A stretch of DNA of 64,000 bases from Gemmatimonadaceae bacterium (GTDB lineage Bacteria > Gemmatimonadota > Gemmatimonadetes > Gemmatimonadales > Gemmatimonadaceae). The notes beneath the pieces are model-generated. The model saw only the letters and a list, made by a program, of their open reading frames with translations. It was not told the DNA's origin and searched no databases. A program made the position numbers and the translations under genes. How positions within the stretch are numbered: the first letter of the stretch is position 1; each line of letters starts with the position of its first letter. The stretch lies in NCBI GenBank assembly GCA_025358925.1, contig JANYHT010000065.1:62001-126000 (forward strand). Direction: 5' to 3'. Shown here piece after piece: positions 1 through 8,456 of the stretch.

Positions 1-117
1 TCACGCGAAGTGTTGCGCGACAAGCTGGTGAAGCGACAGCATTTCGCGGCGCGTGGACTGGTCGATCTCGCGGCGTGGCGCGATGCGGTTGGTGCGACAC
101 CGTTGGCGACGCGGTAG
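1..117 (+). CDS. C-terminal end of an upstream gene, probably TrmFO (partial)
   Basis: An open frame runs from the first base to a TAG at 115-117 and encodes the last 38 residues of a protein, ending in PLATR. The stretch KRQHFAARGLVDLAAW resembles the basic, helical C-terminus of the folate-dependent tRNA (uracil-5-)-methyltransferase TrmFO. The main argument is context: in Bacillus the order topA-trmFO-xerC-hslV-hslU is known, and here xerC and hslV follow directly. The identity is inferred from position; only the presence of an in-frame protein end is seen. Confidence 0.4.
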   Translation, partial: SREVLRDKLVKRQHFAARGLVDLAAWRDAVGATPLATR

Positions 118-121
118 AAAG

Positions 122-1084
122 GTGAGTGAAACGTCCGAATCTGTAGCGGCGCCGCTGCCAGCAGAAATCGACGAGTTCCTCGTGCATTTAGAGAAAGAGC
201 GCGACCTTTCCGCCAACACCCTGTCGGCGTACACGCGCGACTTACGCGAATTCTCGACCTGGCTCGCTGTCGCGCACGGTATCAACGGGTGGAATTGGAA
301 CACACTGGGCCGCACAGAAATTCGCGGGTTCATGGCCTATCTCACGCGACGTGGCCTCGCTAAACGGTCCATTGCTCGCGCGCTTTCGGCCATTCGCAGT
401 TTTTATCGCTGGATGCATCGCGACGAACGCGTAGACGTCAATCCGGCGCGTGCTGTTGGGTCGCCGCGTTTACCGCGCACACTGCCGTCGTATCTCGATC
501 AGCATCAGGCCGAGACGTTGATGGAGTTCGCAATAACGCGATCGCATTCAGGTGAATTTACGGATGTTCGCAATCTGGCCATCATTGAGCTGCTGTATTC
601 GTGCGGCCTGCGGTTGTCCGAGTTGCGCGGTGTCGATCTGAGCGATCTCGATTTAGTCTCGCAACAAGTGAAAGTGCGTGGCAAGGGGCGGAAGGAACGC
701 ATTGTGCCCGTGGGTGATCATGCGCAGCGCGCGCTTCGGAATTACCTCGTCAAGCGCGACGCACTGCTTGGCAAAGTCGGCACAAACCCCACCACAAAAC
801 TCTCGCGCGGCGCGGTGTTTTTAAGCGAACGCGGATCGCGCATGAGCGCGCGCGCAGTGCAACACGCGGTTGTTGGGTTGCTCTCGGCGGTGGATGAAGG
901 CGCAGGGCTCAGCACGCATTCAATGCGACATACATTTGCGACGCACATGGTAGATGGCGGTGCGGATTTACGCGCGGTGCAGGAGCTGTTGGGGCACGCG
1001 AGCATCAGCACAACGCAGATTTATACGCACACCAGTGTCGAGCGATTGAAAAAAGTGTATCGGCAGGCGCACCCACGCGCGTAG
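122..1084 (+). CDS. xerC: Tyrosine recombinase XerC
   Basis: Site-specific tyrosine recombinase of about 320 residues that resolves chromosome dimers at dif, usually with XerD and FtsK. The N-terminal SAM-like core-binding domain begins at [18 protein letters not shown]. The catalytic domain shows Arg in SCGLRLSEL (about residue 163), Lys in VRGKGRKE (about 188), the HxxR motif in [11 protein letters not shown] (about 265), His in [11 protein letters not shown] and the nucleophile Tyr in QIYTH. I chose GTG 122 because it lies just after the upstream stop; GTG 53 and ATG 83 are in frame but would overlap the previous gene, and no start has a well-spaced Shine-Dalgarno sequence. Gene order with hslV supports XerC rather than XerD. 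Confidence 0.9.
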   Translation: MSETSESVAAPLPAEIDEFLVHLEKERDLSANTLSAYTRDLREFSTWLAVAHGINGWNWNTLGRTEIRGFMAYLTRRGLAKRSIARALSAIRSFYRWMHRDERVDVNPARAVGSPRLPRTLPSYLDQHQAETLMEFAITRSHSGEFTDVRNLAIIELLYSCGLRLSELRGVDLSDLDLVSQQVKVRGKGRKERIVPVGDHAQRALRNYLVKRDALLGKVGTNPTTKLSRGAVFLSERGSRMSARAVQHAVVGLLSAVDEGAGLSTHSMRHTFATHMVDGGADLRAVQELLGHASISTTQIYTHTSVERLKKVYRQAHPRA

Positions 1085-1132
1085 TGTCCGACTGCCACAA
1101 AAGACCGATGACCGCATCACCGTCTGATTCGC

Positions 1133-1138
1133 TATACT
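1133..1138 (+). promoter_or_regulatory. Probable -10 element of hslV (TATACT)
   Basis: TATACT lies 5 nt before the hslV ATG at 1144. A start point about 7 nt past the hexamer would fall on the start codon, so the transcript may be leaderless. No convincing -35 is seen at 17 nt (ATGACC or TGACCG lie 18-19 nt upstream). No Shine-Dalgarno sequence precedes the ATG, which agrees with this reading. Confidence 0.4.
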
Positions 1139-1143
1139 TCCGC

Positions 1144-1689
1144 ATGGCTCTCCCCCAGATGCGCGCGACCACGATCCTCGCCGTTCGGCGCGACGGCAAA
1201 ATTGCAATCGGTGGTGACGGACAGGTCTCCGTCGGCGACACCATCGCCAAATCCAAAGCCATAAAAGTACGGCCACTCAAAGGCGGACGCGTACTCGCAG
1301 GCTTCGCGGGCTCGGCCGCCGATGCGATCACGCTCTTCGAAAAATTCGAAGAAAAGTTGGATCGTTATCCTGGCAATCTTCCAAAAGCCGCCGTCGAGCT
1401 GGCCAAGGAATGGCGCAGCGATCGCGTCTTACGCCGACTAGAGGCCATGCTCATCGTCGCTGATGCTGATCACGGTTTCATGATCTCCGGGAACGGCGAA
1501 CTGATCGAGCCGGATGACGGCGTCCTCGCCATCGGCTCAGGCGGTGCGTACGCGCAAGCCGCAGCGCGCGCGCTCTTGCGCGAGACCACACTGTTACCGC
1601 GCGATATCGTACTCAAAGCACTCACCATCGCCGGCGAAATCTGCATTTACACGAACACCAATATCACCGTGCTCGAACCAACAGCGTAA
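1144..1689 (+). CDS. hslV: ATP-dependent protease subunit HslV (ClpQ)
   Basis: Proteasome-like N-terminal nucleophile peptidase, 181 residues, the proteolytic dodecamer partner of the HslU ATPase in the cytoplasm. The start [16 protein letters not shown] carries the conserved TT pair, whose first Thr is the catalytic residue after processing, followed by GGDGQVS, typical of the family. ATG 1144 gives a short propeptide; ATG 1159 (MRATTIL) is an equally possible start. The gene follows xerC by 59 nt and ends before a strong hairpin. Its partner hslU is not adjacent but lies 3.9 kb downstream, behind three genes on the other strand, which is unusual. Confidence 0.93.
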   Translation: MALPQMRATTILAVRRDGKIAIGGDGQVSVGDTIAKSKAIKVRPLKGGRVLAGFAGSAADAITLFEKFEEKLDRYPGNLPKAAVELAKEWRSDRVLRRLEAMLIVADADHGFMISGNGELIEPDDGVLAIGSGGAYAQAAARALLRETTLLPRDIVLKALTIAGEICIYTNTNITVLEPTA

Positions 1690-1711
1690 CTGCGCGACGT
1701 ACACAAACGAG

Positions 1712-1745
1712 AATCCCGGAGCGACGTTGAAGTCACTCCGGGATT
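1712..1745. terminator. Hairpin between convergent hslV and lipoprotein gene
   Basis: Inverted repeat AATCCCGGAGCGAC / GTCACTCCGGGATT: 14-bp stem with one G-T type mismatch and a 6-nt GTTGAA loop. It sits 22 nt after the hslV stop and 19 nt after the stop of the minus-strand lipoprotein gene. The T-tracts are weak on both sides (GTCGTATT on plus, CTCGTTTGTG on minus), but position and stem strength suggest a bidirectional terminator. Confidence 0.65.
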
Positions 1746-1764
1746 GTCGTATTACAGAAGCAAA

Positions 1765-2103
1765 CTACGGCTTCTTGATTTCCTTCTTCGCTTCCTTGGC
1801 CTTGTCGCTGACCTTGTCCATTGCCTTAGTGGCAGCACCCTTCGCGCTGTCCATCATTGCGCCGGCTTTGTTCTTCGCGCTGTCAACTGCCGACATCGCT
1901 GCGCCCTTCGCGCTGTCAACCGTTGCGCCAGCGGCAGCCTTCACGCTGTCCGTCGACTTGACGGCCGCATTGGCGGTGCTGTCCATCATCGCCTTGGCAG
2001 CTGCGCCGGTGCTATCGGCAGTGGACTTCGCGTCACCAGAGCAGGCAGCGGCGACCATCAGCATGCCGATGGCGGAAATACGTAAAACAGACGAGCTCTT
2101 CAT
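1765..2103 (-). CDS. Small Ala/Lys-rich repetitive lipoprotein
   Basis: 112-residue exported lipoprotein of unknown function. The N-terminus MKSSSVLRISAIGMLMVAAAC ends in a lipobox (VAAAC, Cys about residue 21), so it should be anchored to a membrane after signal peptidase II cleavage. The mature part is a low-complexity helix-former made of repeated units such as DSAKGAA, DSTANAA and DSAKNKAG with roughly 11-residue spacing, ending KEAKKEIKKP. This resembles LEA-like or apolipoprotein-like amphipathic repeats, but no function can be assigned. A TAGCCT -10-like hexamer lies 12 nt before the ATG. It converges with hslV across the terminator hairpin. Confidence 0.75.
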   Translation of the reverse strand: MKSSSVLRISAIGMLMVAAACSGDAKSTADSTGAAAKAMMDSTANAAVKSTDSVKAAAGATVDSAKGAAMSAVDSAKNKAGAMMDSAKGAATKAMDKVSDKAKEAKKEIKKP

Positions 2104-2235
2104 TGGCAGGGTTCCAGGCTAGGAGAAGGTGCGTGTGAACTTCAGACTACGGTAATCGTACTCCAAATGTTGTCGCCATGCCATCTCATCCACAAAACCT
2201 GCCAGCGACCCCAGCTGTGGCGTACGATTCGAACA

Positions 2236-4614
2236 CTAATCTAACGTCCGAGAAAACAACCAACTGGCCTTCACAAAAAACCCATCGCTGACCCTGCGCA
2301 GCGACACAAACGCCAGCGCGTCCGGTTCGCTCATCGTCCCGCCATAGCCGGCAAAGAACACAGTGCCAGGCCTCGGTCGATACGAAATCAGCCAGTCCGT
2401 GCGAAGCAAATTGGACCGGCGCGACGTGGACGCCGCGAAACTCCCATCAGCCTGGCGAACGAGCAGCAATCGCCCGTTCCGATAGTCACGCAGAGCCTCG
2501 CGACGATTCGCCTCGTATTGCGAGATAACACGAACAAAGAGCGGACGAGCGATCTGATACTCCGCTTTCAAGCGCGGAATGCGCGTCGAAAAGCTCGATC
2601 CACCATCAAGCTGACGCAGAAACTCGTTGCTCGCGTACGTGGCATTCACCCGTAGCCGAGAGGTCGGTCGCAAGTCGAGACTCGCGTTGTACGCGGTACG
2701 ACGCACACGTGACGTCTCGAGAAAATCCACATCGTTAGCCGTGGTAAGTCCGGCCGACGCGGAAAACTTTCGAAATTGCGGCGTTGACGCGGTGAGGCTG
2801 CCGTTCAGTGCTGTAAGTCGCGCCGCCGGCACGAATGGCGACGGCGCCAATGCACCATTGTCGAACGCCAAACCGCTAAACGCCGTCGGATCAAACGCAT
2901 AAGTGTTGATGGAGGGCGTGAGTCCAACGGACCATCCACCGCGCAACGTGACAGTGTTGCTCATGGAGGCTTTACTCTCGAGCAAACTTCGCGCAGAAAA
3001 GAAGTCGCCATATCGCCATAAGGCTGATGTCGAGGTAAACACCATGTATCGCTCAAAAAACCGACCAGGTGTTCCGAACAGCGTGATCCGGTTGCTAATG
3101 CTCGGCTGCACATAGCCGGTGCGCGCAACAAACCCGTTGTCCGCGCGAAAATCTGGCCGGATGCCAATCACGTTGTAGTGAAACCCAAACGCGCGACCCG
3201 TGCGATCAAGCACCGCCTCCCACAGCGCACCCGTGCTCGGCACGCCCGACGCGCGAGATACGCTACCCGCCAATTGAACTTGCGCGTAGTAGAGTCGACC
3301 AAACACGTGTCGTACGTCTACGCCAGCAAGACGATTCATGTGCCCGTTGCTGACCCGTTCGCTGTACACGACGCCTGCTTGCGATTGGTCGCTGAAATCA
3401 CGCGTAAAGCGCAATACGTCAACGAGCGCACGACCATCCGTGCTCCCAGTCGGCGGGACATCAAGCGCCGACAAGAGCGAAATATTGGAGCGCCCGATAC
3501 GTCCCGTGAGCTTCAACGCCGCGTCCGGTTGGACGATGCGACGCGTGTAGACCAACGTGTTGGGCACATTGAACTGGTCCGATCCTTCGACGAAAAATGG
3601 TCGACGCTCCGCGTAAAACAACGCAAAGCGCGGATCCGCCGCCACTTGCGTTGCGTCCGCTTCAACCTGTGAAAAGTCGGGACGAATCGTGCCATTCAAG
3701 ACAAAATTGCTACCGAGTCCGGCGCGAATATTTCCACCGACGCGTGGTCTATTCTCGTATGACCAACCAGAAGGTAGCGTACCGCAACACGCCGTGCCCA
3801 CGACGGTGTTGGTGAGCTCCGGATTGAGCGTGACGTCAACACCGTGCGTGAGCCCCGTCATTCCGCTCAGCCACCCTTCCTGCGCGATGAACGAGGCGGC
3901 ACCGCGTTTCACCGGCGTCCACGTCTCTTCGTACCCCGAGTGCTGCACTTTGCGGCTAAACTGTACGCCCCATCGCTGCCTTTCAGCAGACGGGAATCGT
4001 AGGCTGCTGAACGGAATACGAATTTCGATTTCGTAACCCCAGCCCGTCACGTGACCACGGGATTGCCACTGAAAGTCAGGACTCAAATCGTTCTGTCCAG
4101 GCATCACATTCGATCCTGGAATAAATCCGCCACCCTCGCTTTTCGTACCGTCGGCCTGAATGCCCAGCGGATTCACGATGAACACGAACGCGCGTCGCCG
4201 TTCAGCAAACGTATCGAGATGCAATTCGATATTATCGTCGTTACTCACGCGATCACGATCGGCGAGTGTCGCACGTACAACGCCGTGCGGCTCAAATGCA
4301 CGAATACCGAAATAGATCGCAGTGGTGGAGTACCACACCAGCACTTCGGTCGAATCCGGTGCGGCACGCTGATCGACCGGCTGATACAGCGAGAAGCCAG
4401 TGAGCAGTTGCGCCGAACGCCAAACAGGTTCGTCCAATACGCCATCAATGACAACCGACGCCGTGTCAGGCGCGGGCATACGCACATCGATTGCGCCGTC
4501 GCGTGCGTGGTAAATGGAAGGTGACGATGGCGCCGATGCGGACGGACGCGAGGGTGACGCAGGGAGAGACGCGGCGAGTTGCAACATCACCGCGATTGTC
4601 AGCGGAAGAGACAT
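2236..4614 (-). CDS. CBM9-like / DUF5916 outer-membrane protein
   Basis: 792-residue exported protein. A signal peptide is visible at the N-terminus (MSLPLTIAVMLQLAASLPA). Residues about 45-230 look like a family 9 carbohydrate-binding-type sandwich (VVIDGVLDEPVWRSAQ, then WYSTTAIYFGIRAFEP and DDNIELHLDTF), as found in front of DUF5916 barrels. The rest (FNLSPELT-like and RPDFSQVEADATQVAADPRF) matches the DUF5916 outer-membrane barrel pattern and ends in an aromatic-rich strand (WLFSRTLD). The substrate is unknown. It starts 17 nt after the stop of the exported protein gene at 4632-5468, so the two probably form an operon. No Shine-Dalgarno sequence precedes the ATG. Confidence 0.8.
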   Translation of the reverse strand: MSLPLTIAVMLQLAASLPASPSRPSASAPSSPSIYHARDGAIDVRMPAPDTASVVIDGVLDEPVWRSAQLLTGFSLYQPVDQRAAPDSTEVLVWYSTTAIYFGIRAFEPHGVVRATLADRDRVSNDDNIELHLDTFAERRRAFVFIVNPLGIQADGTKSEGGGFIPGSNVMPGQNDLSPDFQWQSRGHVTGWGYEIEIRIPFSSLRFPSAERQRWGVQFSRKVQHSGYEETWTPVKRGAASFIAQEGWLSGMTGLTHGVDVTLNPELTNTVVGTACCGTLPSGWSYENRPRVGGNIRAGLGSNFVLNGTIRPDFSQVEADATQVAADPRFALFYAERRPFFVEGSDQFNVPNTLVYTRRIVQPDAALKLTGRIGRSNISLLSALDVPPTGSTDGRALVDVLRFTRDFSDQSQAGVVYSERVSNGHMNRLAGVDVRHVFGRLYYAQVQLAGSVSRASGVPSTGALWEAVLDRTGRAFGFHYNVIGIRPDFRADNGFVARTGYVQPSISNRITLFGTPGRFFERYMVFTSTSALWRYGDFFSARSLLESKASMSNTVTLRGGWSVGLTPSINTYAFDPTAFSGLAFDNGALAPSPFVPAARLTALNGSLTASTPQFRKFSASAGLTTANDVDFLETSRVRRTAYNASLDLRPTSRLRVNATYASNEFLRQLDGGSSFSTRIPRLKAEYQIARPLFVRVISQYEANRREALRDYRNGRLLLVRQADGSFAASTSRRSNLLRTDWLISYRPRPGTVFFAGYGGTMSEPDALAFVSLRRVSDGFFVKASWLFSRTLD

Positions 4615-4631
4615 CGCACAAACTTAGACAG

Positions 4632-5468
4632 CTACTTGCCCAAGTGTACCGAAAATGCGTCTTTGTCCAAGCGATAGGTGGATGGGATCACAAATGCGTC
4701 GCGACGGAGATTCGCTTTGGCGACCGACGTGATTTCGACCATGTGCATGTCGGGCGACTTGTCCCGCTTATTCTTACTGTCCTCATCCATGTCGTAGCTC
4801 GTGGAGCGAACGCGCAAGATTGTCCCACGCACCAGCGCGGCCTGAGCGGCTCGCGACTTCGTGCGAAAATCCGCGTCCGCTTGCGCGAGCGCACTGTTTG
4901 CGGTGGCCAGCAGCCCGACGAGTGGATTGTGCGGTAAGTCCACACCCGTCGTCGTCCAATAATCCACCACCACCCGCTGCTTCGTATCCGTTGTAAATCC
5001 CATGGCACCGACACGCATCGTGTAGTCGTACGTCAGTCGCGACTGCTCGGTGGGATAGCCAAGCATCGTACCGCCGTTCCCCATGTGTTGCGGCGTGATG
5101 AGCGCTTGTCGCAACTCCAATTGCAGGATCTTAGTCGCGTCCTTTACCATCGAGAGCACGTTGCCAATAATGTTCTCGAATTTATCCGTACTCATCGTCG
5201 TGTATGTCTGTTTGTCCGGTCGCAACACGGTCATCGTTCGTCCGTCGGCCGACACGAGCAACGCGTCGCCGCCCGCTGAAGCATTAATGCGACTCTGCCC
5301 GTTCAATACTTGCACGTGATACGTGGACGGACGCTGGTCGCCGGACCCGTGCGACGACTCCGTACCGCGCAGCTCGTACTCCATTCCCATCGCGGACTGT
5401 GCGTTGGTCGCAAGTGGACCAAGCACGACAAAAACAGCAGCGAGCGCACGCAGGCGAGAAACAGACAT
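4632..5468 (-). CDS. Exported protein of unknown function (DUF4412-like)
   Basis: 278 residues from ATG 5468, which has a GGAG ribosome binding site 6 nt upstream and opens a clear Sec signal peptide (MSVSRLRALAAVFVVLGPLATNAQS). The mature part has the pattern DALLVSADGRTMTVLRPDKQ, typical of periplasmic proteins that read out a reducible or measurable matrix (DUF4412-like), but I cannot assign a function. The frame stays open further upstream, but that stretch overlaps hslU's leader and lacks a signal sequence at its start, so I rejected it. Probably co-transcribed with the DUF5916 gene that follows on the minus strand. Confidence 0.65.
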   Translation of the reverse strand: MSVSRLRALAAVFVVLGPLATNAQSAMGMEYELRGTESSHGSGDQRPSTYHVQVLNGQSRINASAGGDALLVSADGRTMTVLRPDKQTYTTMSTDKFENIIGNVLSMVKDATKILQLELRQALITPQHMGNGGTMLGYPTEQSRLTYDYTMRVGAMGFTTDTKQRVVVDYWTTTGVDLPHNPLVGLLATANSALAQADADFRTKSRAAQAALVRGTILRVRSTSYDMDEDSKNKRDKSPDMHMVEITSVAKANLRRDAFVIPSTYRLDKDAFSVHLGK

Positions 5469-5562
5469 TACGAACTCCAGTCGAGGGACAGCCATCCCGA
5501 AACCCACTGGCCCCCTACGATGCGCTGGCCATCGAGTTTCGCTACCGCGTCGCTCCAGACGC

Positions 5563-5591
5563 TTCGCCAAAACCACGCGCGGCGTTAGCGT
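5563..5591 (+). promoter_or_regulatory. Candidate promoter of hslU
   Basis: TTCGCC at 5563-5568 and TAGCGT at 5586-5591 are separated by 17 nt; the hslU ATG follows 5 nt later. The -10 belongs to the TAGNNT class seen at other genes of this window, and the predicted start point falls on the ATG, hinting at a leaderless transcript. The -35 matches the consensus only partly. An own promoter is needed because minus-strand genes separate hslU from hslV. Confidence 0.4.
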
Positions 5592-5596
5592 TACAG

Positions 5597-7009
5597 ATGG
5601 CAACTCCACGTACCGAACAAGCAATCGCTCGACTTGCCGACCTAACCCCCCGGCAGATTGTCGCAGAGCTCGACCGTTACATCGTTGGGCAAGCCGATGC
5701 GAAAAAGTCGGTCGCCATTGCGTTGCGCAATCGCTGGCGTCGCCAGCGGGCGCCCGAGTCGATCCGCAATGAGATCTCCCCCAACAACATCATCCTGATT
5801 GGTCCAACCGGCGTCGGGAAAACGGAAATCGCGCGTCGTCTCGCAAAGTTGGCAGGCGCACCGTTTACGAAAGTGGAGGCCTCGAAGTTTACCGAAGTCG
5901 GCTACGTTGGACGCGATGTCGAATCGATGGTGCGTGATTTGGTGGAAAGCGCGATCGACATGGTGCGCACCGAGCGCGAAAGCGAAGTAGAGGATCTCGC
6001 CAACGAAAAAGTTGATGAGCGACTGCTTGATTTGCTGTTGCCCCCGCCCGCGACCACGCCAACGGGCGACGTGCCGTCAACGGAGGACACAACCGCCTCC
6101 ACCGATGCGACCAACACCGTCGACCGTCATCGGCGCACCCGCGACAAGTTGAAATTGCTGTTGCTTGACGGACAACTCGACGCGCGCGAGGTCGAAGTGG
6201 AGGTCACGCAATCGGGACCCGGGATGAATAACGTGATGACCCCGGGCGCACCCGAAGGTATGGACAGCATCAGCGATTGGTTTCGCGATATGATGCCCAA
6301 GCGTAAGAAGAAGCGCACCGTGAAGATCACCGAAGCCCGTCGAATCCTACTCGACGAAGAACTCGATAAACTCATCGACTTGGACGACGTCACCACCGAT
6401 GCGCTCGAACGCGTCGAGACAATGGGCATCATATTTCTCGACGAAATCGACAAGATCGCCGGTGAACGCGGACAAGGCGGCGGGCCCGACGTGTCGCGCG
6501 AAGGCGTGCAGCGCGATTTACTCCCGATCGTGGAAGGGTCGAACGTGCAGACGCGGTATGGCATGGTGAAAACAGATCATATTCTCTTCATCGCCGCAGG
6601 CGCATTTCATGTGTCAAAACCCAGTGATCTCATTCCAGAATTGCAGGGCCGCTTTCCTATTCGTGTCGAGCTCAAGCCACTCACCGAACAGGATTTCGTG
6701 CGTATCATGACGGAACCGGAAAACGCACTGACCAAACAGTACGCGGCACTCGTGGAGGCCGAAGGGGCCTCGTTGGTGTTTCATCCCGAGGGCATCGCTG
6801 AAATCGCGCGTGTGGCGACGCGTGTGAACGAGCGCATGGAAAACATTGGCGCGCGACGCTTGCACACGGTCATGACCACACTTCTGGAAGACGTGCTCTA
6901 CGAGCTTCCCGATCGCGGTAAAGAATTAGTCTCCGTCGACTCGGCCATGGTGCACGAGCGTCTGAAGTCCATTTCTGAAGACGAAGACCTTCGCAAGTAC
7001 ATTCTCTAA
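5597..7009 (+). CDS. hslU: HslU ATPase subunit (ClpY)
   Basis: AAA+ unfoldase that feeds proteins to HslV; 470 residues from ATG 5597 (MATPRTEQAIARLADLTPRQ). Walker A GPTGVGKTE lies at about residue 71, the pore loop in GYVGRD at about 100, a long acidic I-domain insert at about 110-245, Walker B IIFLDEIDK at about 278 and sensor 2 in ENIGARRLHT near 415. The C-terminus RKYIL is the conserved tail that docks into HslV. The open frame extends upstream, but that part has no family similarity and overlaps a minus-strand gene. argF begins 4 nt after the stop, so both are likely co-transcribed. Confidence 0.95.
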   Translation: MATPRTEQAIARLADLTPRQIVAELDRYIVGQADAKKSVAIALRNRWRRQRAPESIRNEISPNNIILIGPTGVGKTEIARRLAKLAGAPFTKVEASKFTEVGYVGRDVESMVRDLVESAIDMVRTERESEVEDLANEKVDERLLDLLLPPPATTPTGDVPSTEDTTASTDATNTVDRHRRTRDKLKLLLLDGQLDAREVEVEVTQSGPGMNNVMTPGAPEGMDSISDWFRDMMPKRKKKRTVKITEARRILLDEELDKLIDLDDVTTDALERVETMGIIFLDEIDKIAGERGQGGGPDVSREGVQRDLLPIVEGSNVQTRYGMVKTDHILFIAAGAFHVSKPSDLIPELQGRFPIRVELKPLTEQDFVRIMTEPENALTKQYAALVEAEGASLVFHPEGIAEIARVATRVNERMENIGARRLHTVMTTLLEDVLYELPDRGKELVSVDSAMVHERLKSISEDEDLRKYIL

Positions 7010-7013
7010 CGCC

Positions 7014-7955
7014 ATGCACTCGCACTTTATCCATACAACCCCCCATCGCGACTTCTTGAACATCGGCGACTTCACGCCGGATGAAACGTTCGCGCTTTTT
7101 GATTTGGCCGAGCGGATGCGCCTGCAGGTTTATACGGCGAAGCCGCTTGCTGGGAAAGCGCTGGCGATGATTTTTATGAAGGCGAGCACGCGTACACGCG
7201 TCTCGTTTGAAGTGGGCGCTACGCAGCTGGGTGGCACGGCGCATTTTCTCTCGCCGCGCGATGTGCAAATTGGACGAGGTGAGCCGGTTGAGGATACCGC
7301 GCGTGTGCTCTCGCGCTACGTGCACGGTATCATGATTCGTACTTTCGCACATGCTGACGCGGAGACGTTGGCGCAGTACGGAAGCGTACCCGTCATCAAC
7401 GGCCTCACCGACTTGTCGCATCCGTGTCAGGTCTTGGCGGACGTGCTCACGGTGCGACAGCATTTGGGCGACATTCGCGGTCGCACGGTCGCGTGGATTG
7501 GCGACGGAAATAATATGGCAAATTCTTGGATTGAAGCGGCCGCACACTTAGGGTTTGCGCTCCGGCTTGCGTGTCCAGAAGGCTTTGACCCGGACGCAAA
7601 GTTTTTACGCGCGGCGGCGGACGCCGATGTGCAGCTGCTGCGCGATCCGGCGGAAGCCGTGAGTGGTGCGGATGTGGTGACGACCGATGTGTGGGCGTCT
7701 ATGGGGCAGGAGGAGGAACAAAAGCAACGTGAGCGCTCGTTCGCCGGATATCAGGTGGATCGCGCAATGATGGCGCGTGCGAATGGCGGTGCGATATTTT
7801 TGCATTGCCTGCCAGCGCATCGTGGCGAAGAAGTGGCGGCCGATGTGATTGACGGCCCGCAAAGTGTCGTGTGGGACGAGGCAGAAAACCGATTGCATAT
7901 CCAGAAAGCCATCATGGCCGTGCTGATGGGTAACGAACCGCTCACAGCGAACTAA
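7014..7955 (+). CDS. argF: Ornithine carbamoyltransferase ArgF
   Basis: Arginine biosynthesis enzyme that joins carbamoyl phosphate and ornithine to citrulline. 313 residues, the usual size. The carbamoyl-phosphate loop STRTRVSFE is at about residue 59, HPCQ at about 135, and the ornithine-side motif HCLPAHRGEE at about 263, which fits OTC rather than aspartate or N-acetylornithine transferases. A WASMGQEEE segment matches the SMG loop of OTCs. The gene starts 4 nt after the hslU stop. N-succinyl- or N-acetylornithine transferase is a less likely alternative. Confidence 0.9.
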   Translation: MHSHFIHTTPHRDFLNIGDFTPDETFALFDLAERMRLQVYTAKPLAGKALAMIFMKASTRTRVSFEVGATQLGGTAHFLSPRDVQIGRGEPVEDTARVLSRYVHGIMIRTFAHADAETLAQYGSVPVINGLTDLSHPCQVLADVLTVRQHLGDIRGRTVAWIGDGNNMANSWIEAAAHLGFALRLACPEGFDPDAKFLRAAADADVQLLRDPAEAVSGADVVTTDVWASMGQEEEQKQRERSFAGYQVDRAMMARANGGAIFLHCLPAHRGEEVAADVIDGPQSVVWDEAENRLHIQKAIMAVLMGNEPLTAN

Positions 7956-7988
7956 CGCTACGTATTCTCACGCAAACACATTCAGACG

Positions 7989-8450
7989 ATGCTCGAACTT
8001 GGCGCTGCGGCTCCAGACTTTACCGTCCTCACCGACGATGGCACACCACTGACCTTGTCATCACTTCGCGGCAAGCCGGTGGTGCTGTATTTCTATCCGA
8101 AAGATGACACGTCAGGTTGCACAGTTGAGGCGTGCGAATTTCGCGACATGTTTCCGCGCTTCGATAGCTCCAAAGCCGTCATCCTCGGTGTCAGTCCGGA
8201 CGACGTGAAGTCACACGTCAAGTTCAAGGCGAAATTTGAATTGCCATTCACGCTACTAGCCGACACGGAGAAAGTGGTTGCCATGGCGTACGATGTATGG
8301 AAAGAAAAATCCATGTATGGAAAGAAGTACATGGGCATCGAACGGACAACGTTCGTGATTGATGCAAAGGGAACCATCGCGCAGATCTTCAACAAGGTGA
8401 AACCCGCAGGGCATGCCGCTGAGGTCATGCACGCCCTGCAATCGCTCTAG
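7989..8450 (+). CDS. bcp: Thioredoxin-dependent peroxiredoxin (Bcp/PrxQ)
   Basis: 153-residue atypical 2-Cys peroxiredoxin that reduces H2O2 and organic hydroperoxides in the cytoplasm. The thioredoxin fold contains YFYPKDDTSGCTVEACEFRD, with peroxidatic Cys at about 43 and the resolving Cys five residues later, the PrxQ arrangement. WKEKSMYGKKYMGIERTTF is the conserved C-terminal part of Bcp. It follows argF by 33 nt on the same strand, and its stop lies 6 nt from that of the convergent S9 peptidase gene, with no terminator hairpin in between. Confidence 0.93.
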   Translation: MLELGAAAPDFTVLTDDGTPLTLSSLRGKPVVLYFYPKDDTSGCTVEACEFRDMFPRFDSSKAVILGVSPDDVKSHVKFKAKFELPFTLLADTEKVVAMAYDVWKEKSMYGKKYMGIERTTFVIDAKGTIAQIFNKVKPAGHAAEVMHALQSL

Positions 8451-8456
8451 TGTTTA

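Noticed and set aside
3178-4524. Plus-strand open frames opposite the DUF5916 gene
   Set aside because: Arg/His-rich composition typical of shadow frames; no family similarity; the minus-strand gene has clear domains.
5399-5596. Longer N-terminus for hslU
   Set aside because: The extra 66 codons overlap an opposite-strand gene and its signal peptide and do not resemble HslU.
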